A DNA stretch of 64,000 bases from Cyanobacteria bacterium MAG CAR3_bin_5 (GCA_026709085.1 JAPOTR010000050.1:1-64000), one strand, 5' to 3'; shown: positions 9,132 to 20,055, counted from the first letter of the stretch. Notes: generated from the sequence alone by a model not told the origin. Program-made: numbers and translations.

Positions 9132-11462
9132 GTGGTTGAACACCAAGGGCTTGTTCAAGCGGTTGAACGGCTGGCTGACTGCCGTCACCATGACCCCTAC
9201 GCAATTCTCGGCCCCCATGCCCTCCCCGGCGGCGGCCATGTGGTGCGCGCCTGGCTTCCGGACGCGGAGCGTGTGGATCTGGCGCTTCAAGACCGGATAC
9301 TGCCCATGGAGGCGGTCCACCATCCCTGGCTGTTTGAGCGGGAGCTACCGACAGATCCCGGCGGCGCCTACCAATTGCAACTGCTGCGGGGCGGCATCAA
9401 CAGCCGCCAGCACGACCCCTACGGCTTTCGTCAGGAGTGGATGGGGGAACTGGACCGCCATCTGTTTGCCGAGGGCAACCATCATCACATCTGGACCCGC
9501 ATGGGGGCTCATCGGGTGGAGCAGGCCGGGGTGAGCGGCGTGCAGTTCTGTCTCTGGGCCCCCAATGCGGTGAGTGTGTCCGTCATTGGCGCCTTCAACG
9601 GCTGGGACGGGCGGATGCATCCGGCGCAACAGCGCAGCGGCGGCGTCTGGGAACTCTTTGTCCCGGGTCTGGGGGAAGGGGAAGTGTACAAATACGAGAT
9701 TCACACCTGCCATGGCCATCCCTATGCCAAGGCCGACCCCTACGGATTTCACCATGAGGTGCGCCCGGCCACGGCCTCCGTGGTGGCGGAGAACCGCTTT
9801 GTCTGGAGTGATGAAGCCTGGATTCGTCAGCGGGACGGCCGGAATCCCCTGGAGCAGCCCATTGCCGTCTACGAGATGCACCTGGGAAGCTGGCTCCATG
9901 CCGACGCGGCCCAGCCCTACGTGGAATCGGACGGCACAGCCCGTTCACCCGTGCCTGCCAACGACATGAAGCCGGGGACCCGGCTGCTCACCTACAGGGA
10001 ACTGGCGGACAAGGTGATCCCCTACGTGAAGGCGCGGGGGTTCACCCATATCGAGTTGATGCCCATTACGGAGCATCCGTTCGAGGGCTCCTGGGGGTAT
10101 CAGGTGACGGGTTGGTATGCCCCCACCAGCCGCTATGGCACACCCGACGAGTTCCGGGCCTTTGTGGATCGCTGCCATCAAAGCGGGATTGGCGTCATTC
10201 TGGACTGGGTGCCGGGACATTTTCCAAAAGATAACCATGGCCTGGCATATTTTGACGGTGATTTCCTCTATGAACATGCTGATCCACGCATTGGCGAGCA
10301 TAAGGAATGGGGCACGTTGATTTTTAATTACAGTCGCAACGAGGTGCGCAATTTCCTGGTGTCCAGCGCCTTGTTCTGGATCAGTGAGTTCCATATTGAC
10401 GGAATCCGTGTGGATGCGGTTGCCTCCATGCTCTACCTGGATTATCTCCGCCCGGAGGGGGAGTGGTTGCCCAATAAATATGGTGGCCGCGAGAATCTGG
10501 AAGTGGTGAGTTTTCTCCAGCAGCTCAATGGAACCCTCTTCCATTATTTCCCCGGGATTCTTTCCATTGCAGAAGAATCAACGGAGTGGCCAGGTGTTAC
10601 CCAGCCGCCTGGTGAGCATAATCTTGATGCCTTGGGCTTTAACCTGAAATGGAATATGGGTTGGATGCATGATATGCTGGATTATTTCGCCATGGATCCA
10701 TGGTTCCGGCAATTTCATCAGAACTTGATTACTTTCTCCATGATGTACTACTATAGCGAGAACTTCATGCTGGCTCTTTCCCATGATGAGGTGGTGCATG
10801 AGAAGAGCAATCTACTCCATAAGATGCCAGGGGACGATTGGCGGAAATTTGCCAACACCCGCGCCCTGCTCTCCTACATGTGGACCCATCCCGGCAAGAA
10901 AACCATTTTCATGGGCATGGAGTTTGGCCAGCGGGGAGAATGGAACGTCTGGGATGATCTGGAATGGGATAAGCTAAAATATCCCGACCACCAGAAATTG
11001 ATGCGAATGATTGACGACATCAATGTTCTCTACAAATCGGAGCCGGCTCTCTGGCGGGAAGATTTCAACACCAACGGTTTTCAATGGATCCATTGTGATG
11101 ATAATCGTAACGGTGTGATCAGCTTCATGCGTAGAGACGAAAAAAGTCGGCGCTGGCTGGTGATTGTGTGTAATTTCACCCCGAATCCCCACAAGAATTA
11201 TCGAATCGGTGTGCCCCTGGAGGGTTGGTATGGAGAGATTTTCAACAGTGACGCGAAAATCTATGGGGGCAGCAATCTGGGCAACCTGGGGGGCCGTTTT
11301 ACAGATTCCTGGCCGATGCACAGCTATGCCCATTCCCTGGATCTATGCCTGCCCCCCTTGAGCACCGTGATCTTCCGCCACAGCCGCCATGGTCCTGATG
11401 AAGGAGAAGGAAGCGCCGTAGCCACTGTGGAGACAGCTCCCGGGAACGGCCAGGAAAGATAA
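9132..11462 (+). CDS. glgB: 1,4-alpha-glucan branching enzyme
   Basis: A 776-residue GH13 enzyme that introduces alpha-1,6 branches into glycogen. It has the N-terminal carbohydrate-binding modules (H-D-P-Y-A-I-L-G near residue 20 and L-W-A-P-N-A-x-x-V-S-V-I-G-x-F-N-G-W near 140). The catalytic barrel includes [28 protein letters not shown] with the nucleophile Asp, I-A-E-E-S with the acid/base Glu, and L-S-H-D-E-V. The length suits the cyanobacterial enzyme. The start is a GTG at 9132, since the N-terminal sequence around H-H-D-P-Y needs the frame to begin here. It is 26 bp after the hydrolase gene and may share its transcript. Confidence 0.95.
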   Translation: MVEHQGLVQAVERLADCRHHDPYAILGPHALPGGGHVVRAWLPDAERVDLALQDRILPMEAVHHPWLFERELPTDPGGAYQLQLLRGGINSRQHDPYGFRQEWMGELDRHLFAEGNHHHIWTRMGAHRVEQAGVSGVQFCLWAPNAVSVSVIGAFNGWDGRMHPAQQRSGGVWELFVPGLGEGEVYKYEIHTCHGHPYAKADPYGFHHEVRPATASVVAENRFVWSDEAWIRQRDGRNPLEQPIAVYEMHLGSWLHADAAQPYVESDGTARSPVPANDMKPGTRLLTYRELADKVIPYVKARGFTHIELMPITEHPFEGSWGYQVTGWYAPTSRYGTPDEFRAFVDRCHQSGIGVILDWVPGHFPKDNHGLAYFDGDFLYEHADPRIGEHKEWGTLIFNYSRNEVRNFLVSSALFWISEFHIDGIRVDAVASMLYLDYLRPEGEWLPNKYGGRENLEVVSFLQQLNGTLFHYFPGILSIAEESTEWPGVTQPPGEHNLDALGFNLKWNMGWMHDMLDYFAMDPWFRQFHQNLITFSMMYYYSENFMLALSHDEVVHEKSNLLHKMPGDDWRKFANTRALLSYMWTHPGKKTIFMGMEFGQRGEWNVWDDLEWDKLKYPDHQKLMRMIDDINVLYKSEPALWREDFNTNGFQWIHCDDNRNGVISFMRRDEKSRRWLVIVCNFTPNPHKNYRIGVPLEGWYGEIFNSDAKIYGGSNLGNLGGRFTDSWPMHSYAHSLDLCLPPLSTVIFRHSRHGPDEGEGSAVATVETAPGNGQER

Positions 11463-11525
11463 TGCCTTGCAGGCGTTCCCCGGACTGCGCTCCAGCCCCG
11501 TTCCTCCCCCGTCATGCTTGACCCG

Positions 11526-12581
11526 ATGGCCGATTCTCTTCCCCTGCTTCTGCGCGCCGCACGGGGCGAACCCGTTGAGCGCACACCTGTCTGGATGATG
11601 CGACAGGCGGGGCGCTACATGAAGGCCTATCGGGACCTGCGGGACCGTTACCCCACTTTTCGGGAGCGCTCGGAAAACCCCGATCTCTCCTACGAGATCT
11701 CCATGCAGCCCTTCGAGGCCTTCCGCCCGGACGGGGTGATCCTGTTTTCCGACATCCTCACCCCCCTGCCGGGGATGGGCATCGAGTTCGACATTGTCGA
11801 GAGCCATGGTCCCCTGATCCATGACCCCATCCGCACCCAGGCCCAGGTGGATGCCCTGCGCCCCTTGGAGCCGGCCGCGTCCATGGGCTTTGTGGGGTCC
11901 GTGCTGACCCGGCTCCGGGAGGCGGTGGGCGCCTCTGCGGCAGTGCTGGGCTTTGTGGGGGCCCCGTGGACCCTGGCGGCCTATGCCGTAGAGGGCAAAA
12001 GCAGCAAAACCTATGGGGTCATCAAGGCCATGGCCTTCCGGGAGCCGGCCCTGTTGCGCCAACTGCTGGCCCACCTGGCGGACGGGATCGCCGCCTATGT
12101 GCGCTATCAGATTGATTCAGGCGCTCAGGTGGTGCAGATTTTCGACTCCTGGGCCGGCCAACTGAGCCCCCAGGATTACGATGTTTTCGCGGGACCCTAT
12201 CAGCAGCGCCTCATCCGCCAAGTGAAGCACACTCACCCGGACACACCTCTGATTCTCTACATCTCGGGCAGTGCCGGGGTGTTGGAGCGGATGGGCGCCA
12301 GCGGCGTGGATATCATCAGCCTGGACTGGACTGTGGACATGGCGGACGGTCTCTCCCGGCTGCCCGCACACCTGGGGGTGCAGGGCAACGTGGATCCCGG
12401 TCTTCTCTACGGCAGCCCCGAGGTGATTTGCGCCCGGATTGAAGACACCCTCCGCAAGGCCGGGGGCCACCGCCACATTCTCAACCTGGGCCATGGCATC
12501 TTGCCAGGCACCCCGGAGGAGAATGCCCGCCTGTTCTTCGAGGCCGGCAAGCGCCTGGGGGCCACCCTGGCTCCCTGCTGA
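11526..12581 (+). CDS. hemE: Uroporphyrinogen decarboxylase
   Basis: HemE (351 residues) decarboxylates uroporphyrinogen III to coproporphyrinogen III, a shared step of haem, chlorophyll and phycobilin synthesis. The substrate-binding signature [11 protein letters not shown] is close to the N-terminus, and [13 protein letters not shown] and [10 protein letters not shown] follow as expected. I prefer the ATG at 11526 ([14 protein letters not shown]) because cyanobacterial HemE begins that way; the ATG at 11514 would add four residues. It follows glgB by about 60 bp, an arrangement also known in marine Synechococcus. Confidence 0.95.
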   Translation: MADSLPLLLRAARGEPVERTPVWMMRQAGRYMKAYRDLRDRYPTFRERSENPDLSYEISMQPFEAFRPDGVILFSDILTPLPGMGIEFDIVESHGPLIHDPIRTQAQVDALRPLEPAASMGFVGSVLTRLREAVGASAAVLGFVGAPWTLAAYAVEGKSSKTYGVIKAMAFREPALLRQLLAHLADGIAAYVRYQIDSGAQVVQIFDSWAGQLSPQDYDVFAGPYQQRLIRQVKHTHPDTPLILYISGSAGVLERMGASGVDIISLDWTVDMADGLSRLPAHLGVQGNVDPGLLYGSPEVICARIEDTLRKAGGHRHILNLGHGILPGTPEENARLFFEAGKRLGATLAPC

Positions 12582-12614
12582 CCGCCCCCGGACGGCCTAC
12601 CCGCACCTGAAGCC

Positions 12615-13619
12615 TTGCCTCACCCCAGCCGAATCCTGATCACCGGCGCCAGCGGCTGTATTGGCCAGGCGGTGACGGCCTGGCTACTGGAGCACAGCGA
12701 TGCCCGGCTGCTGCTCTGGCTGCGGCAGCCCGAGAAGCTCACCGCCGTTGATCGGCGGCATCCCCGCCTGGAGTTGCTGGTGGGGGATCTGCGCCAAGCC
12801 CGGCGTTTCCGCCGGCAACTGGCCCAGGTGGATCGGGTCATCCACACCGCCACGGCCTGGGGGGACCCGGCCCGCGCCTGGGCGGTCAACGTGGAAGCCG
12901 TCAAGGAACTGCTGGCCTGTCTTGACCACCAGCGGCTTCAGCAGATGCTCTATTTCTCCACCGCCAGCATTCTGGACCGTGATCTGGAGTTGCTGGCGGA
13001 AGCGGAGCAACAGGGAACGGAGTACATCCAGACCAAGGCCACGTGCCTGCGCCAGTTGATGGCCCATTCCCTCCGGGACAGGATCGTGGCCGTTTTCCCT
13101 ACGCTGATTTTTTCCGGCAGGATCGACGGTGGTGGAGTGTGGCCCACCAGCTACCTCACCGCCGGCCTCGGACCACTTCTGAACTGGCTGTGGCTGGCCC
13201 GTTTCCTGCGGCTGGAGGCCAGCTACCACTTCATCCACGGGGCGGACGTGGCCAGCATCTGCGGCCATCTGCTCACAACGCCCCACCAGCCCGGACCGCA
13301 GCACTGGGGGGGCATGCACCGTTATGTGCTGGGCCAGCACCCCATTACCGTCAACCGCACCATGGCCCGGCTTTGCCGCTACCGCGCCATGGCCTATCCC
13401 CCTGGTATAGAACTCCGCCGCTGGCTCATGCAAGCGCTGGTGGTGGTGTTCCGCATCCAGTTGAGCCGGTGGGACCGCTTCACCCTGCAGCGGCGTCACT
13501 TCGTTCACCACCCCGTCACCCGCCCGGAAAGTTTCGGGTTGTCATCGCGCTTCCCCGATCTGGAGACGGTGTTGTCCGGAGCGGGGGTCCCTGCAGGTAA
13601 CACTCCTTCAACCCCATAA
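12615..13619 (+). CDS. NAD-dependent epimerase/dehydratase family protein
   Basis: This encodes 334 residues from a TTG. It opens with the Rossmann signature I-L-I-T-G-A-S-G-C-I-G-Q (G-x-x-G-x-x-G). The region Y-F-S-T-A-S-I-L-D supplies the Ser/Thr, but the usual Y-x-x-x-K appears as Y-I-Q-T-K (residues near 136-140). Substrate is unknown. It lies between hemE and petE, and this order is one I associate with marine Synechococcus, so it is probably a vertically inherited core gene. The C-terminal third is rich in Arg and His and lacks clear motifs. Confidence 0.75.
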   Translation: MPHPSRILITGASGCIGQAVTAWLLEHSDARLLLWLRQPEKLTAVDRRHPRLELLVGDLRQARRFRRQLAQVDRVIHTATAWGDPARAWAVNVEAVKELLACLDHQRLQQMLYFSTASILDRDLELLAEAEQQGTEYIQTKATCLRQLMAHSLRDRIVAVFPTLIFSGRIDGGGVWPTSYLTAGLGPLLNWLWLARFLRLEASYHFIHGADVASICGHLLTTPHQPGPQHWGGMHRYVLGQHPITVNRTMARLCRYRAMAYPPGIELRRWLMQALVVVFRIQLSRWDRFTLQRRHFVHHPVTRPESFGLSSRFPDLETVLSGAGVPAGNTPSTP

Positions 13620-13671
13620 CCCCATTGAGCGGGGTGAACCCATATACTTCCGGCAGTGACTGAGCAACATC

Positions 13672-14028
13672 ATGTCTCGCCTTCTGGCCATCTGCCTTGC
13701 TACCGTTCTGAGCCTTGCCGGTCTGCTGGGCTGGGGATCCGCCGCAGCCGCCGCCACTGTTGAGGTGCAAATGGGAACCGACAGCGGCCTTCTGGCTTTT
13801 GAGCCCAGGGCGGTGACCATCAGTGCCGGCGACACGGTCAAGTTCGTGAACAACAAGCTTGGCCCCCACAATGCCGTGGTGGACGGTCATGGCGAACTGA
13901 GCCACACGGCTCTGGCTTTTACCCCTGGAGAGAGTTGGGAGCAGGCCTTCAATGAGCCTGGCACCTACAGCTACTACTGCGAGCCCCATCGTGGCGCGGG
14001 GATGGTGGGCACCATCACCGTTCAGTAA
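13672..14028 (+). CDS. petE: Plastocyanin precursor
   Basis: Plastocyanin is the lumenal copper protein carrying electrons from cytochrome b6f to photosystem I. Residues 1-28 are a signal peptide ending A-A-A-A-A for transfer to the thylakoid lumen. All four copper ligands are present: His66 (G-P-H-N), Cys103 (Y-Y-C-E-P-H), His106 and Met111 (G-A-G-M-V-G). The 118-residue precursor is a normal length. A terminator-like hairpin follows at 14082, so the gene is probably a single-gene unit. Its presence is strong evidence for a cyanobacterium. Confidence 0.96.
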   Translation: MSRLLAICLATVLSLAGLLGWGSAAAAATVEVQMGTDSGLLAFEPRAVTISAGDTVKFVNNKLGPHNAVVDGHGELSHTALAFTPGESWEQAFNEPGTYSYYCEPHRGAGMVGTITVQ

Positions 14029-14081
14029 TCCGGTTCTCTTTGCAAACCTGCGTTCTGGTTGACCGCAGGGATTGGTACGGT

Positions 14082-14112
14082 CTCCCGGCTGGCGCGGGTC
14101 GGGAGGTTTTTC
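14082..14112 (+). terminator. Rho-independent terminator after petE
   Basis: The stem CTCCCG (14082-14087) pairs with CGGGAG (14100-14105) across a 12-base loop and is followed by GTTTTTCT. It begins 53 bp after the petE stop and precedes the clpB start. Confidence 0.65.
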
Positions 14113-14148
14113 TAGGTTGGCGGGTAGATGTTGATCTACCGAAACACC

Positions 14149-16779
14149 ATGCAGCCCAACCCTGAAACCTTTACCCTCAAAGCCTGGGAAGCCATCACCT
14201 CTGCCCATGGTCTGGCCCGGGCCTGCAAATCCCAGACCCTGGAAAGCGAGCATCTGCTGAAGGCCTTGCTGGAGCAGAAAGATCTGGCCGTGCGAATTCT
14301 GGAAGCAAGTGGTGTGGATGTTGGTGCTCTGGGCCGGAATCTGGAGCAGTTCCTGGCCAGACAGCCCAGACTCAGCACCCCGCCGGAGACCGTTTCCCTG
14401 AGTTCCAGCCTGGATCAACTGCTGGATCGGGCGGAAAAGGAACGGCAAGCCTGGAAGGACCACTTCATTGCCGTTGAGCATCTGGTGCTGGCCCTGTGTG
14501 AGGACAGACGTTGTGGCAAACCCCTGCTGCAAGATCTTGGCGGGAAACGTCAAACCCTCAGAGAGGCCATTCAAGCCGTCCGCGGCAACCAGCAGGTCAC
14601 CAGCCAAACCCCGGAGGCCACCTATGAAGCCCTGGAGAACTATGGTTGTGACCTGACGGAAGCAGCCCGCCAGGGGAAGCTGGACCCGGTGATTGGCCGG
14701 GACGAAGAAATCCGCCGCACCATCCAGATTCTCTCCCGCCGTACAAAGAACAATCCCGTATTGATTGGTGAGCCCGGCGTCGGCAAGACCGCCATTGTGG
14801 AAGCACTGGCCCAGCGGATTGTCAACGGGGACGTGCCGACGGCGCTGCAGAATCGGCGCCTCATTGCTCTGGACATGGGTGCGTTGATCGCCGGAGCCAG
14901 GTACCGGGGCGAGTTTGAGGAACGCCTCAAGGCGGTGCTCAAGGAGGTGACAGCGGGGAAAGATCGGATTGTGTTGTTTATTGACGAGGTCCATACCGTG
15001 GTGGGGGCCGGGGCCACCGGCGGGTCCATGGATGCCAGCAATTTGCTCAAGCCCATGCTGGCCCGCGGGGAACTGCGGTGCATTGGCGCCACCACCCTCG
15101 ACGAACATCGCCGCTACATTGAAAAAGATGCCGCCCTTGAGCGACGGTTCCAGCAGGTTTTGGTGTCCCAGCCAACGGTGGAGGACACCGTTTCCATTCT
15201 GCGGGGCCTGAAGGAGCGCTATGAAGTTCACCATGGCGTCCGCATTGCCGACAATGCGCTTGTGGCCGCAGCAGTACTGAGCAGTCGCTACATCAACGAC
15301 CGTTTCTTGCCGGATAAGGCCATTGATCTGGTGGATGAGGCCGCTGCCCGTTTGAAAACGGAAATCACCTCCAAGCCTGAGGAGATTGACGAGATCGACC
15401 GCAAGATTCTCCAACTGGAGATGGAGAAACTGTCCCTTGCCAAGGAAAACGACCCGGCCAGCAAAGAGCGACTGGCCCGCATCAACCATGACCTGGCCAG
15501 GCTCATGGAGCAGCAGTGCGCTTCCATGGCCCAATGGAATCAGGAGAAGGGAGCGCTGGATGATCTCCAGACCTTGAAGGAACAAATTGAGCAGGTGCAG
15601 GTCAAGCTGGAGCAAGCCAAACGCAGCTACGACCTCAACAGGGCTGCGGAGCTGGAGTACGGCACTCTGGCCCAGTTGCAACGCCGCCTGCAGGAGGGAG
15701 AGCAGCGGCTCCAGAACAACGAGAAAAGACTTCTCCGCCAAACCATCGGCGAAGAGGACGTGGCGGAGGTGGTGAGCAAGTGGACCGGCATTCCCGTGAA
15801 ACGCCTTGCCCAATCCGAATTGCAAAAGCTGCTGGATCTGGAGCAGCGGCTCCAGGCGCGGGTGGTGGGTCAACAGGAGGCGGTCAGCAGCGTGGCCGAT
15901 GCCATCCAGCGCTCCCGGGCTGGTCTGGCGGACCCGCGGCGCCCCATTGCGTCGTTTTTCTTCCTGGGCCCCACCGGCGTGGGCAAGACGGAATTGTGCA
16001 AGGCCCTGGCGGAGCAACTCTTTGACGATGAGGGCGCCATGGTGCGTCTCGACATGTCGGAGTACATGGAGCGCCACGCCGTATCCCGGCTCATTGGCGC
16101 GCCCCCCGGCTACGTGGGCCATGAGGAGGGGGGGCAACTCACCGAAGCCGTACGACGCAAGCCCTATGCGGTGATCCTGCTGGACGAGGTGGAAAAAGCC
16201 CACTCCGAGGTGTTCAACGTGCTGCTCCAGGTGCTGGACGACGGCCGCATCACCGATAGCCAGGGCCGCACGGTGAACTTCACCAACAGCATTGTCATCC
16301 TCACCAGCAACATTGCCAGCCAGGCCATTCTGGAGTTGGCCGGGGATCATAGCCGCCATGGCGAGATGGAAGCCCGGGTCAAGCAGGCCCTGCAAAACCA
16401 CTTCCCGCCCGAGTTTCTGAACCGCATTGACGAGACCATCATCTTCCATGCCCTCCGGAAGCAGGAGCTCAGGCGGATCGTGGAGATCCAGGTGAGCCAT
16501 CTCCAGCAACGGCTGCAAGGGCGGGGCCTCCGCCTGACGCTCACACTGGAAGCCTATAACTGGCTGGCGACAGTGGGTCACGACCCCGTCTACGGGGCCA
16601 GACCGTTACGACGGGCCATCCAAAAACATCTGGAGACCCCCATGGCCAAAGCCATTCTGAAGGGTGATTTTTCCGAGGGGGACACCATTGTGGTTCAGCC
16701 CGAGGAGGGCTTTGGCGGCAACCGGTTGCATCTGGACAAAGCGGTCCACCCCCGGGAAGCGGCGGTGACCGCAAGCTGA
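14149..16779 (+). CDS. clpB: ATP-dependent disaggregase ClpB
   Basis: An 876-residue Hsp100 chaperone that works with DnaK to dissolve protein aggregates. It has two Clp-N repeats (residues 1-150), NBD1 with Walker A G-E-P-G-V-G-K-T near 206-213 and Walker B V-L-F-I-D-E-V-H, a long coiled-coil middle domain (about 400-530, E/K/Q-rich), and NBD2 with G-P-T-G-V-G-K-T near 607-614 and sensor motif G-A-R-P-L-R-R. The intact M domain separates it from ClpC and ClpA. I chose M-Q-P-N-P-E-T-F-T at 14149, the form usual in marine Synechococcus ClpB1, over the ATG at 14128. Heat induction is likely but no operator was recognised. Confidence 0.95.
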   Translation: MQPNPETFTLKAWEAITSAHGLARACKSQTLESEHLLKALLEQKDLAVRILEASGVDVGALGRNLEQFLARQPRLSTPPETVSLSSSLDQLLDRAEKERQAWKDHFIAVEHLVLALCEDRRCGKPLLQDLGGKRQTLREAIQAVRGNQQVTSQTPEATYEALENYGCDLTEAARQGKLDPVIGRDEEIRRTIQILSRRTKNNPVLIGEPGVGKTAIVEALAQRIVNGDVPTALQNRRLIALDMGALIAGARYRGEFEERLKAVLKEVTAGKDRIVLFIDEVHTVVGAGATGGSMDASNLLKPMLARGELRCIGATTLDEHRRYIEKDAALERRFQQVLVSQPTVEDTVSILRGLKERYEVHHGVRIADNALVAAAVLSSRYINDRFLPDKAIDLVDEAAARLKTEITSKPEEIDEIDRKILQLEMEKLSLAKENDPASKERLARINHDLARLMEQQCASMAQWNQEKGALDDLQTLKEQIEQVQVKLEQAKRSYDLNRAAELEYGTLAQLQRRLQEGEQRLQNNEKRLLRQTIGEEDVAEVVSKWTGIPVKRLAQSELQKLLDLEQRLQARVVGQQEAVSSVADAIQRSRAGLADPRRPIASFFFLGPTGVGKTELCKALAEQLFDDEGAMVRLDMSEYMERHAVSRLIGAPPGYVGHEEGGQLTEAVRRKPYAVILLDEVEKAHSEVFNVLLQVLDDGRITDSQGRTVNFTNSIVILTSNIASQAILELAGDHSRHGEMEARVKQALQNHFPPEFLNRIDETIIFHALRKQELRRIVEIQVSHLQQRLQGRGLRLTLTLEAYNWLATVGHDPVYGARPLRRAIQKHLETPMAKAILKGDFSEGDTIVVQPEEGFGGNRLHLDKAVHPREAAVTAS

Positions 16780-16821
16780 ACGGTGCTCTCCATCCGGCGA
16801 ACAGGGGCCGGCCTGGATGGC

Positions 16822-17058
16822 TCAGCCTTCCAGGATCCACCAACCCAGGGCAGGGCCGATAAAGCGGACCACGAGCCAGAGCACCACCAGCAAGCCAATG
16901 CCCGCCCAAGCGCCCCGACTCGTCCAGGTCATGAAACTGCGGGCCTGTTGGCGGGTCAGGGGCAGCCAGCTCACCACACGGGGAGAAGAATCTCGTGGTT
17001 GTCCCCACCTCTGCCGCGGCGGCAGGCCCAGATCCCGGCGACGTTTTGCTTCTCCCAT
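16822..17058 (-). CDS. DUF2839 small membrane protein
   Basis: The 78-residue product begins M-G-E-A-K-R-R, the hallmark of cyanobacterial DUF2839 proteins, then L-G-L-P-P-R and S-P-R-V-V-S-W-L-P-L-T-R. A single transmembrane helix follows near residues 50-70 (G-I-G-L-L-V-V-L-W-L-V-V). The start was set by the family N-terminus; an upstream ATG at 17082 adds eight unrelated residues. The function of the family is unknown. It is convergent with clpB. Confidence 0.8.
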   Translation of the reverse strand: MGEAKRRRDLGLPPRQRWGQPRDSSPRVVSWLPLTRQQARSFMTWTSRGAWAGIGLLVVLWLVVRFIGPALGWWILEG

Positions 17059-17292
17059 GGATTGGAACTCCACTCCCCCCATCCTAAGCTCAGGATTGAT
17101 TACCAGAAGCTAAGTGTAGCGGTGCGGAGGACGGCAGAGAGAAAAACATGGACACAGCGGTCATGGCGGGTGGCAATGGAGCGCCGGCATGGCGCGTACC
17201 TTGTCAACCCAAGTTCCGGATCAGCGATGAAGGGAAAATAGCGCCTTCCCGTGAACCGTTGCGCCCCCTCCTGCATCCCATAGCCTCTCTCA

Positions 17293-18098
17293 TCAGAAGG
17301 GGAGTGAGAAGGAGAGCATGAGGGAATGATCTACAGGGGATGTTGCGGAGTTGCTTTCTTCCCGCTCCCCCTCCAGGGCGATTTCCCAAGGTTCGGTCTG
17401 ACCCTGCCGGGTGTAGGGGGCGAGGGACCAGAGGATACCGTAGCTTCTGCTATCCGGGGAAAGCGCCACCGCCACGCCAGAGGTGAGGGTGAGGGAGTTG
17501 TTGGCGGCGGGGAAGCCGTAGGCCATTGGATGACGGTGGGATTGAGGAGGGCATCCATGCCACTCGCTGCGACGGTGCCCATGGCATGATTCAGGGAGAG
17601 GGACGGCACGCGATTGGACGGGTTGGTGGGATCCCATGCGAAGGAGAGGGCCAAGCCCTGCTGGCGGAACTCCTGATCCGCATGGGTGAGGAGGGTGTGG
17701 GGCCCTGCACCTCACCCCTGATGCCCCGCTGTGGGTCATGCCAGAGGATGCCGGCGCCGATGTCCAGGCCGAAGCCGGTTTCCGCATCGCCGCCGTCCTG
17801 TCTCATGCCCACCTCCACCGAGGGGAGAGGGAGGCGTCATTGGGCAAAGGGACCGGCCATGCGGCCTCCAGGCCCACCCGAAGCCGGGAGATGTTGCTCT
17901 CGGCGGCGGCCAAGTCGTCCACTGCGGCCGACGTGGGGTTCACCAGCAATAGATCGGTGACGGCAGCGAGGCTCAACCCCGCATCGCCCCCATCCAGCAG
18001 CAGGCCGTCCATGCCCACGGCGCCCATGCGCAGATTGGCGGCGGTTGATACTCCCTCTCGGTCCCATCCGGTTTGACGGAGAGGGCGCCCCAGCCGTA
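17293..18098 (-). pseudogene. Decayed outer-membrane beta-barrel domain, minus-strand copy
   Basis: Read on the minus strand, successive pieces of one barrel domain appear in different frames: W-G-A-L-S-V-K near 18085, L-R-M-G-A-V-G-M-D-G-L-L-L near 18020, E-V-G-M-R-Q-D-G-G-D-A-E-T-G-F-G near 17810, M-D-A-L-L-N-P-T-V-I-Q at 17558, and the end H-S-L-M-L-S-F-S-L-P-F at 17293. The final Phe is the usual beta-barrel signal for BAM-dependent insertion. At least three frame changes are needed. Compared with the plus-strand copy, 46 bases are missing after P-T-V-I-Q, which explains one shift. The domain type is the C-terminal autotransporter-like barrel found on Calx-beta proteins. Confidence 0.75.
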
Positions 18099-18410
18099 AT
18101 GGATGCCCTCCTCAATCCCACCGTCATCCAGAGGTTGGACGCACCCGCCGGCAGCGGGCAGCGGTTCAAGGCGGAGGTAGCCTACGGCTTCCCCGCCGCC
18201 AACGACCGCCTCACCCTGACGCCTGGCGTGGCAGTGGCCCTCTCCCCCACGAGCAGGAGCTACAGCCTCCTCTGGTCGCTGGCTCCCTACCACAAGCAGG
18301 GTCAGACTGAACCGTGGCAACTCTCCCTGGAGGGGGAGCGGCAGCAAAGCGCCACTGCAGGCATTCCTGTGGATCATTCCCTCAAGCTCCGCTTCTCTCT
18401 CCCCTTCTGA
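18099..18410 (+). pseudogene. C-terminal fragment of the same beta-barrel, inverted relative to 17293-18098
   Basis: The frame from ATG 18099 encodes 103 residues, M-D-A-L-L-N-P-T-V-I-Q through R-F-K-A-E-V-A-Y-G-F-P-A-A-N to the end H-S-L-K-L-R-F-S-L-P-F. This is only the last few strands of the barrel, with no signal peptide or passenger. It matches the 3' end of the neighbouring minus-strand copy closely but keeps the 46 bases lost there. It starts exactly where the minus-strand copy begins, so the two lie head to head. It may be translated but cannot be exported by itself. Confidence 0.7.
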
Positions 18411-18593
18411 CGAGGACCACACATCCTCTCAATCCTTCCCCATGGGTCCATCCTCTCGCTATCAAAAGCCAGGCAGTCAAGGGGGTTCTCAAGGGCCGAT
18501 AACTCTTTCAGGTGGGGAAACAGTGACTTTCCCTGGTGTCCTTATCCACAACTGGGATATCGATAGGCTGAGGTTTCATGTGATCATGGCCTG

Positions 18594-19889
18594 ATGAACG
18601 TCCCACTTCCCCTATGGCTGAAGCGCGCCCTGGCCCTGTCCGGGTGCAGCGCCTTGCTGATTCTGAGCAGTGGCGCCCTACCCAGGCGCAGTTGGGCGAC
18701 TCTCATTACAGACAGCCCCAAGGAGGTGATTGACGAGGCATGGCAGATCATTTACCGCAACTACCTGGTCTCCATCGGCGACTATGACAGGAAAAGCTGG
18801 CGCCAGTTGCGCAAGGAGTTGCTCTCGCAGAGCTATAGCACCAGGGACGAGGCCTACGAGGCCATTCGGGGCATGCTGCTCACCCTGGAAGACCCCTACA
18901 CCCGCTTCATGGACCCTGACGAATTCAAGGAGTTGCATATTGATACCACCGGTGAGTTGACGGGGGTGGGCATCCAACTCAGCTTCGATGAGGAAACCCA
19001 GCGGTTGACAGTGGTGGCGCCCATTGAGGACGGCCCGGCAGCCGCCGCCGGCGTGGAGACCAACGACCACATCGTGGGCATTGACGGCAAGGATGCCCGA
19101 GGGATGAGCTCGGAAGAGGCGGTGCAACTGATCCGCGGACCCATCGGTTCTCTCGTCACCCTCACCATCGAGCGAGAGGGGGAGAGCTTCGACGTGGTCA
19201 TCATCCGCGAGCGCATCAGCATCAACCCGATGGTGAGCCGGATCAACACAACCTCCGCCGGCGCCCAGGTGGGCTACATCCGTCTCAAGCAGTTCAGCGC
19301 CAACGCCGCCACAGACATGTCCAAGGTGGTCAGAGACATGGAAGCACAAGGGGTGGATGCCTATGTGCTGGACCTGCGTTTCAATCCCGGCGGCCTTCTG
19401 GAAGCCAGCGTGGCCATTAGCGATCAGTGGCTGGAGGTTGGCGTCCCCATTGTCAGCATTCAGGGAGGGCGCTCCAGGAGCATACGCCTCACGCGACAGG
19501 AGCCCCTCACGGACGACCCTCTGGTGGTTCTGGTCAACGGGGTCAGCGCCAGCGCCAGTGAGATCCTCTCCGGCGCCATCCAGGACAACGGCCGCGGCAA
19601 GCTCGTAGGGGAGCAAACCTTTGGCAAGGGGCTGGTGCAGTCCGTGCGGGCGCTTTCCGATGGTTCCGGCATGACCGTGACCATCTCCAAATATCTGACC
19701 CCCAACGGTCGGGACATTCACAGGGAAGGAATTGAACCGGACGTGGAGTCTGCCCTGAGCGTTGAGGAGTTGCGGGATCTGGGTGTGGACGGCTTGGGGA
19801 CCACCAAGGATCGCCAATACCGGGTAGCGGAAGGGGTCCTCCTGCAAGCCCTGGCTCAACCGCAAGGGGAAGACTCTCGGGATCTCTAG
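18594..19889 (+). CDS. ctpA: Carboxyl-terminal processing protease (D1 processing)
   Basis: CtpA (431 residues) removes the C-terminal tail of the photosystem II D1 precursor in the lumen. A signal peptide is visible at residues 1-37 (A-L-A-L-S-G-C-S-A-L-L). A PDZ domain with G-V-G-I-Q-L-S and the substrate groove occupies about 115-200. The Ser/Lys dyad is Ser320 in S-A-S-A-S-E and Lys345 in T-F-G-K-G-L-V-Q, 25 residues apart as in the family. The petB-petD genes that often sit near ctpA in cyanobacteria are not upstream here; decayed barrel genes are. Confidence 0.93.
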   Translation: MNVPLPLWLKRALALSGCSALLILSSGALPRRSWATLITDSPKEVIDEAWQIIYRNYLVSIGDYDRKSWRQLRKELLSQSYSTRDEAYEAIRGMLLTLEDPYTRFMDPDEFKELHIDTTGELTGVGIQLSFDEETQRLTVVAPIEDGPAAAAGVETNDHIVGIDGKDARGMSSEEAVQLIRGPIGSLVTLTIEREGESFDVVIIRERISINPMVSRINTTSAGAQVGYIRLKQFSANAATDMSKVVRDMEAQGVDAYVLDLRFNPGGLLEASVAISDQWLEVGVPIVSIQGGRSRSIRLTRQEPLTDDPLVVLVNGVSASASEILSGAIQDNGRGKLVGEQTFGKGLVQSVRALSDGSGMTVTISKYLTPNGRDIHREGIEPDVESALSVEELRDLGVDGLGTTKDRQYRVAEGVLLQALAQPQGEDSRDL

Positions 19890-19908
19890 ACCGTGGTGGC
19901 AGTGGATC

Positions 19909-20055
19909 TCAGATTCCGGCGGCGATGGGTTGCATCAGGCCGCCGTCCGAGGAGTCATCGTCGTCGTCGTTGGGGAAGCCGCTGCTGACGAAGAACAGGG
20001 CCAGGGCGGAAACACTGATCATCAAGGAGACGTTGATGGCAATGAGGTCGTCCAA
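19909..20055 (-). CDS. Possible small acidic membrane protein
   Basis: From a TTG at 20055 the frame encodes 48 residues: M-D-D-L-I-A-I-N, a hydrophobic segment (V-S-L-M-I-S-V-S-A-L-A-L-F-F-V), then D-D-D-D-D-S-S-D. One transmembrane helix and an acidic tail is a typical layout for small thylakoid-associated proteins, but I cannot match it to a named photosystem subunit. No ATG is in frame and no clear ribosome-binding site was found, so the call rests on the helix and on its place between ctpA and a regulator gene. Confidence 0.4.
   Translation of the reverse strand: MDDLIAINVSLMISVSALALFFVSSGFPNDDDDDSSDGGLMQPIAAGI

Noticed and set aside
13610-13640. Short hairpin (acccc ... ggggt) after the epimerase gene, considered as a terminator
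   Set aside because: Stem of only five pairs and no following run of T.
13516-16581. Minus-strand open frame of 1021 codons
   Set aside because: It is the antisense of clpB and the end of the upstream epimerase gene; clpB has complete domain motifs and the antisense frame has none.
18678-19865. Minus-strand open frame of 395 codons
   Set aside because: Antisense of ctpA, whose catalytic motifs are intact.
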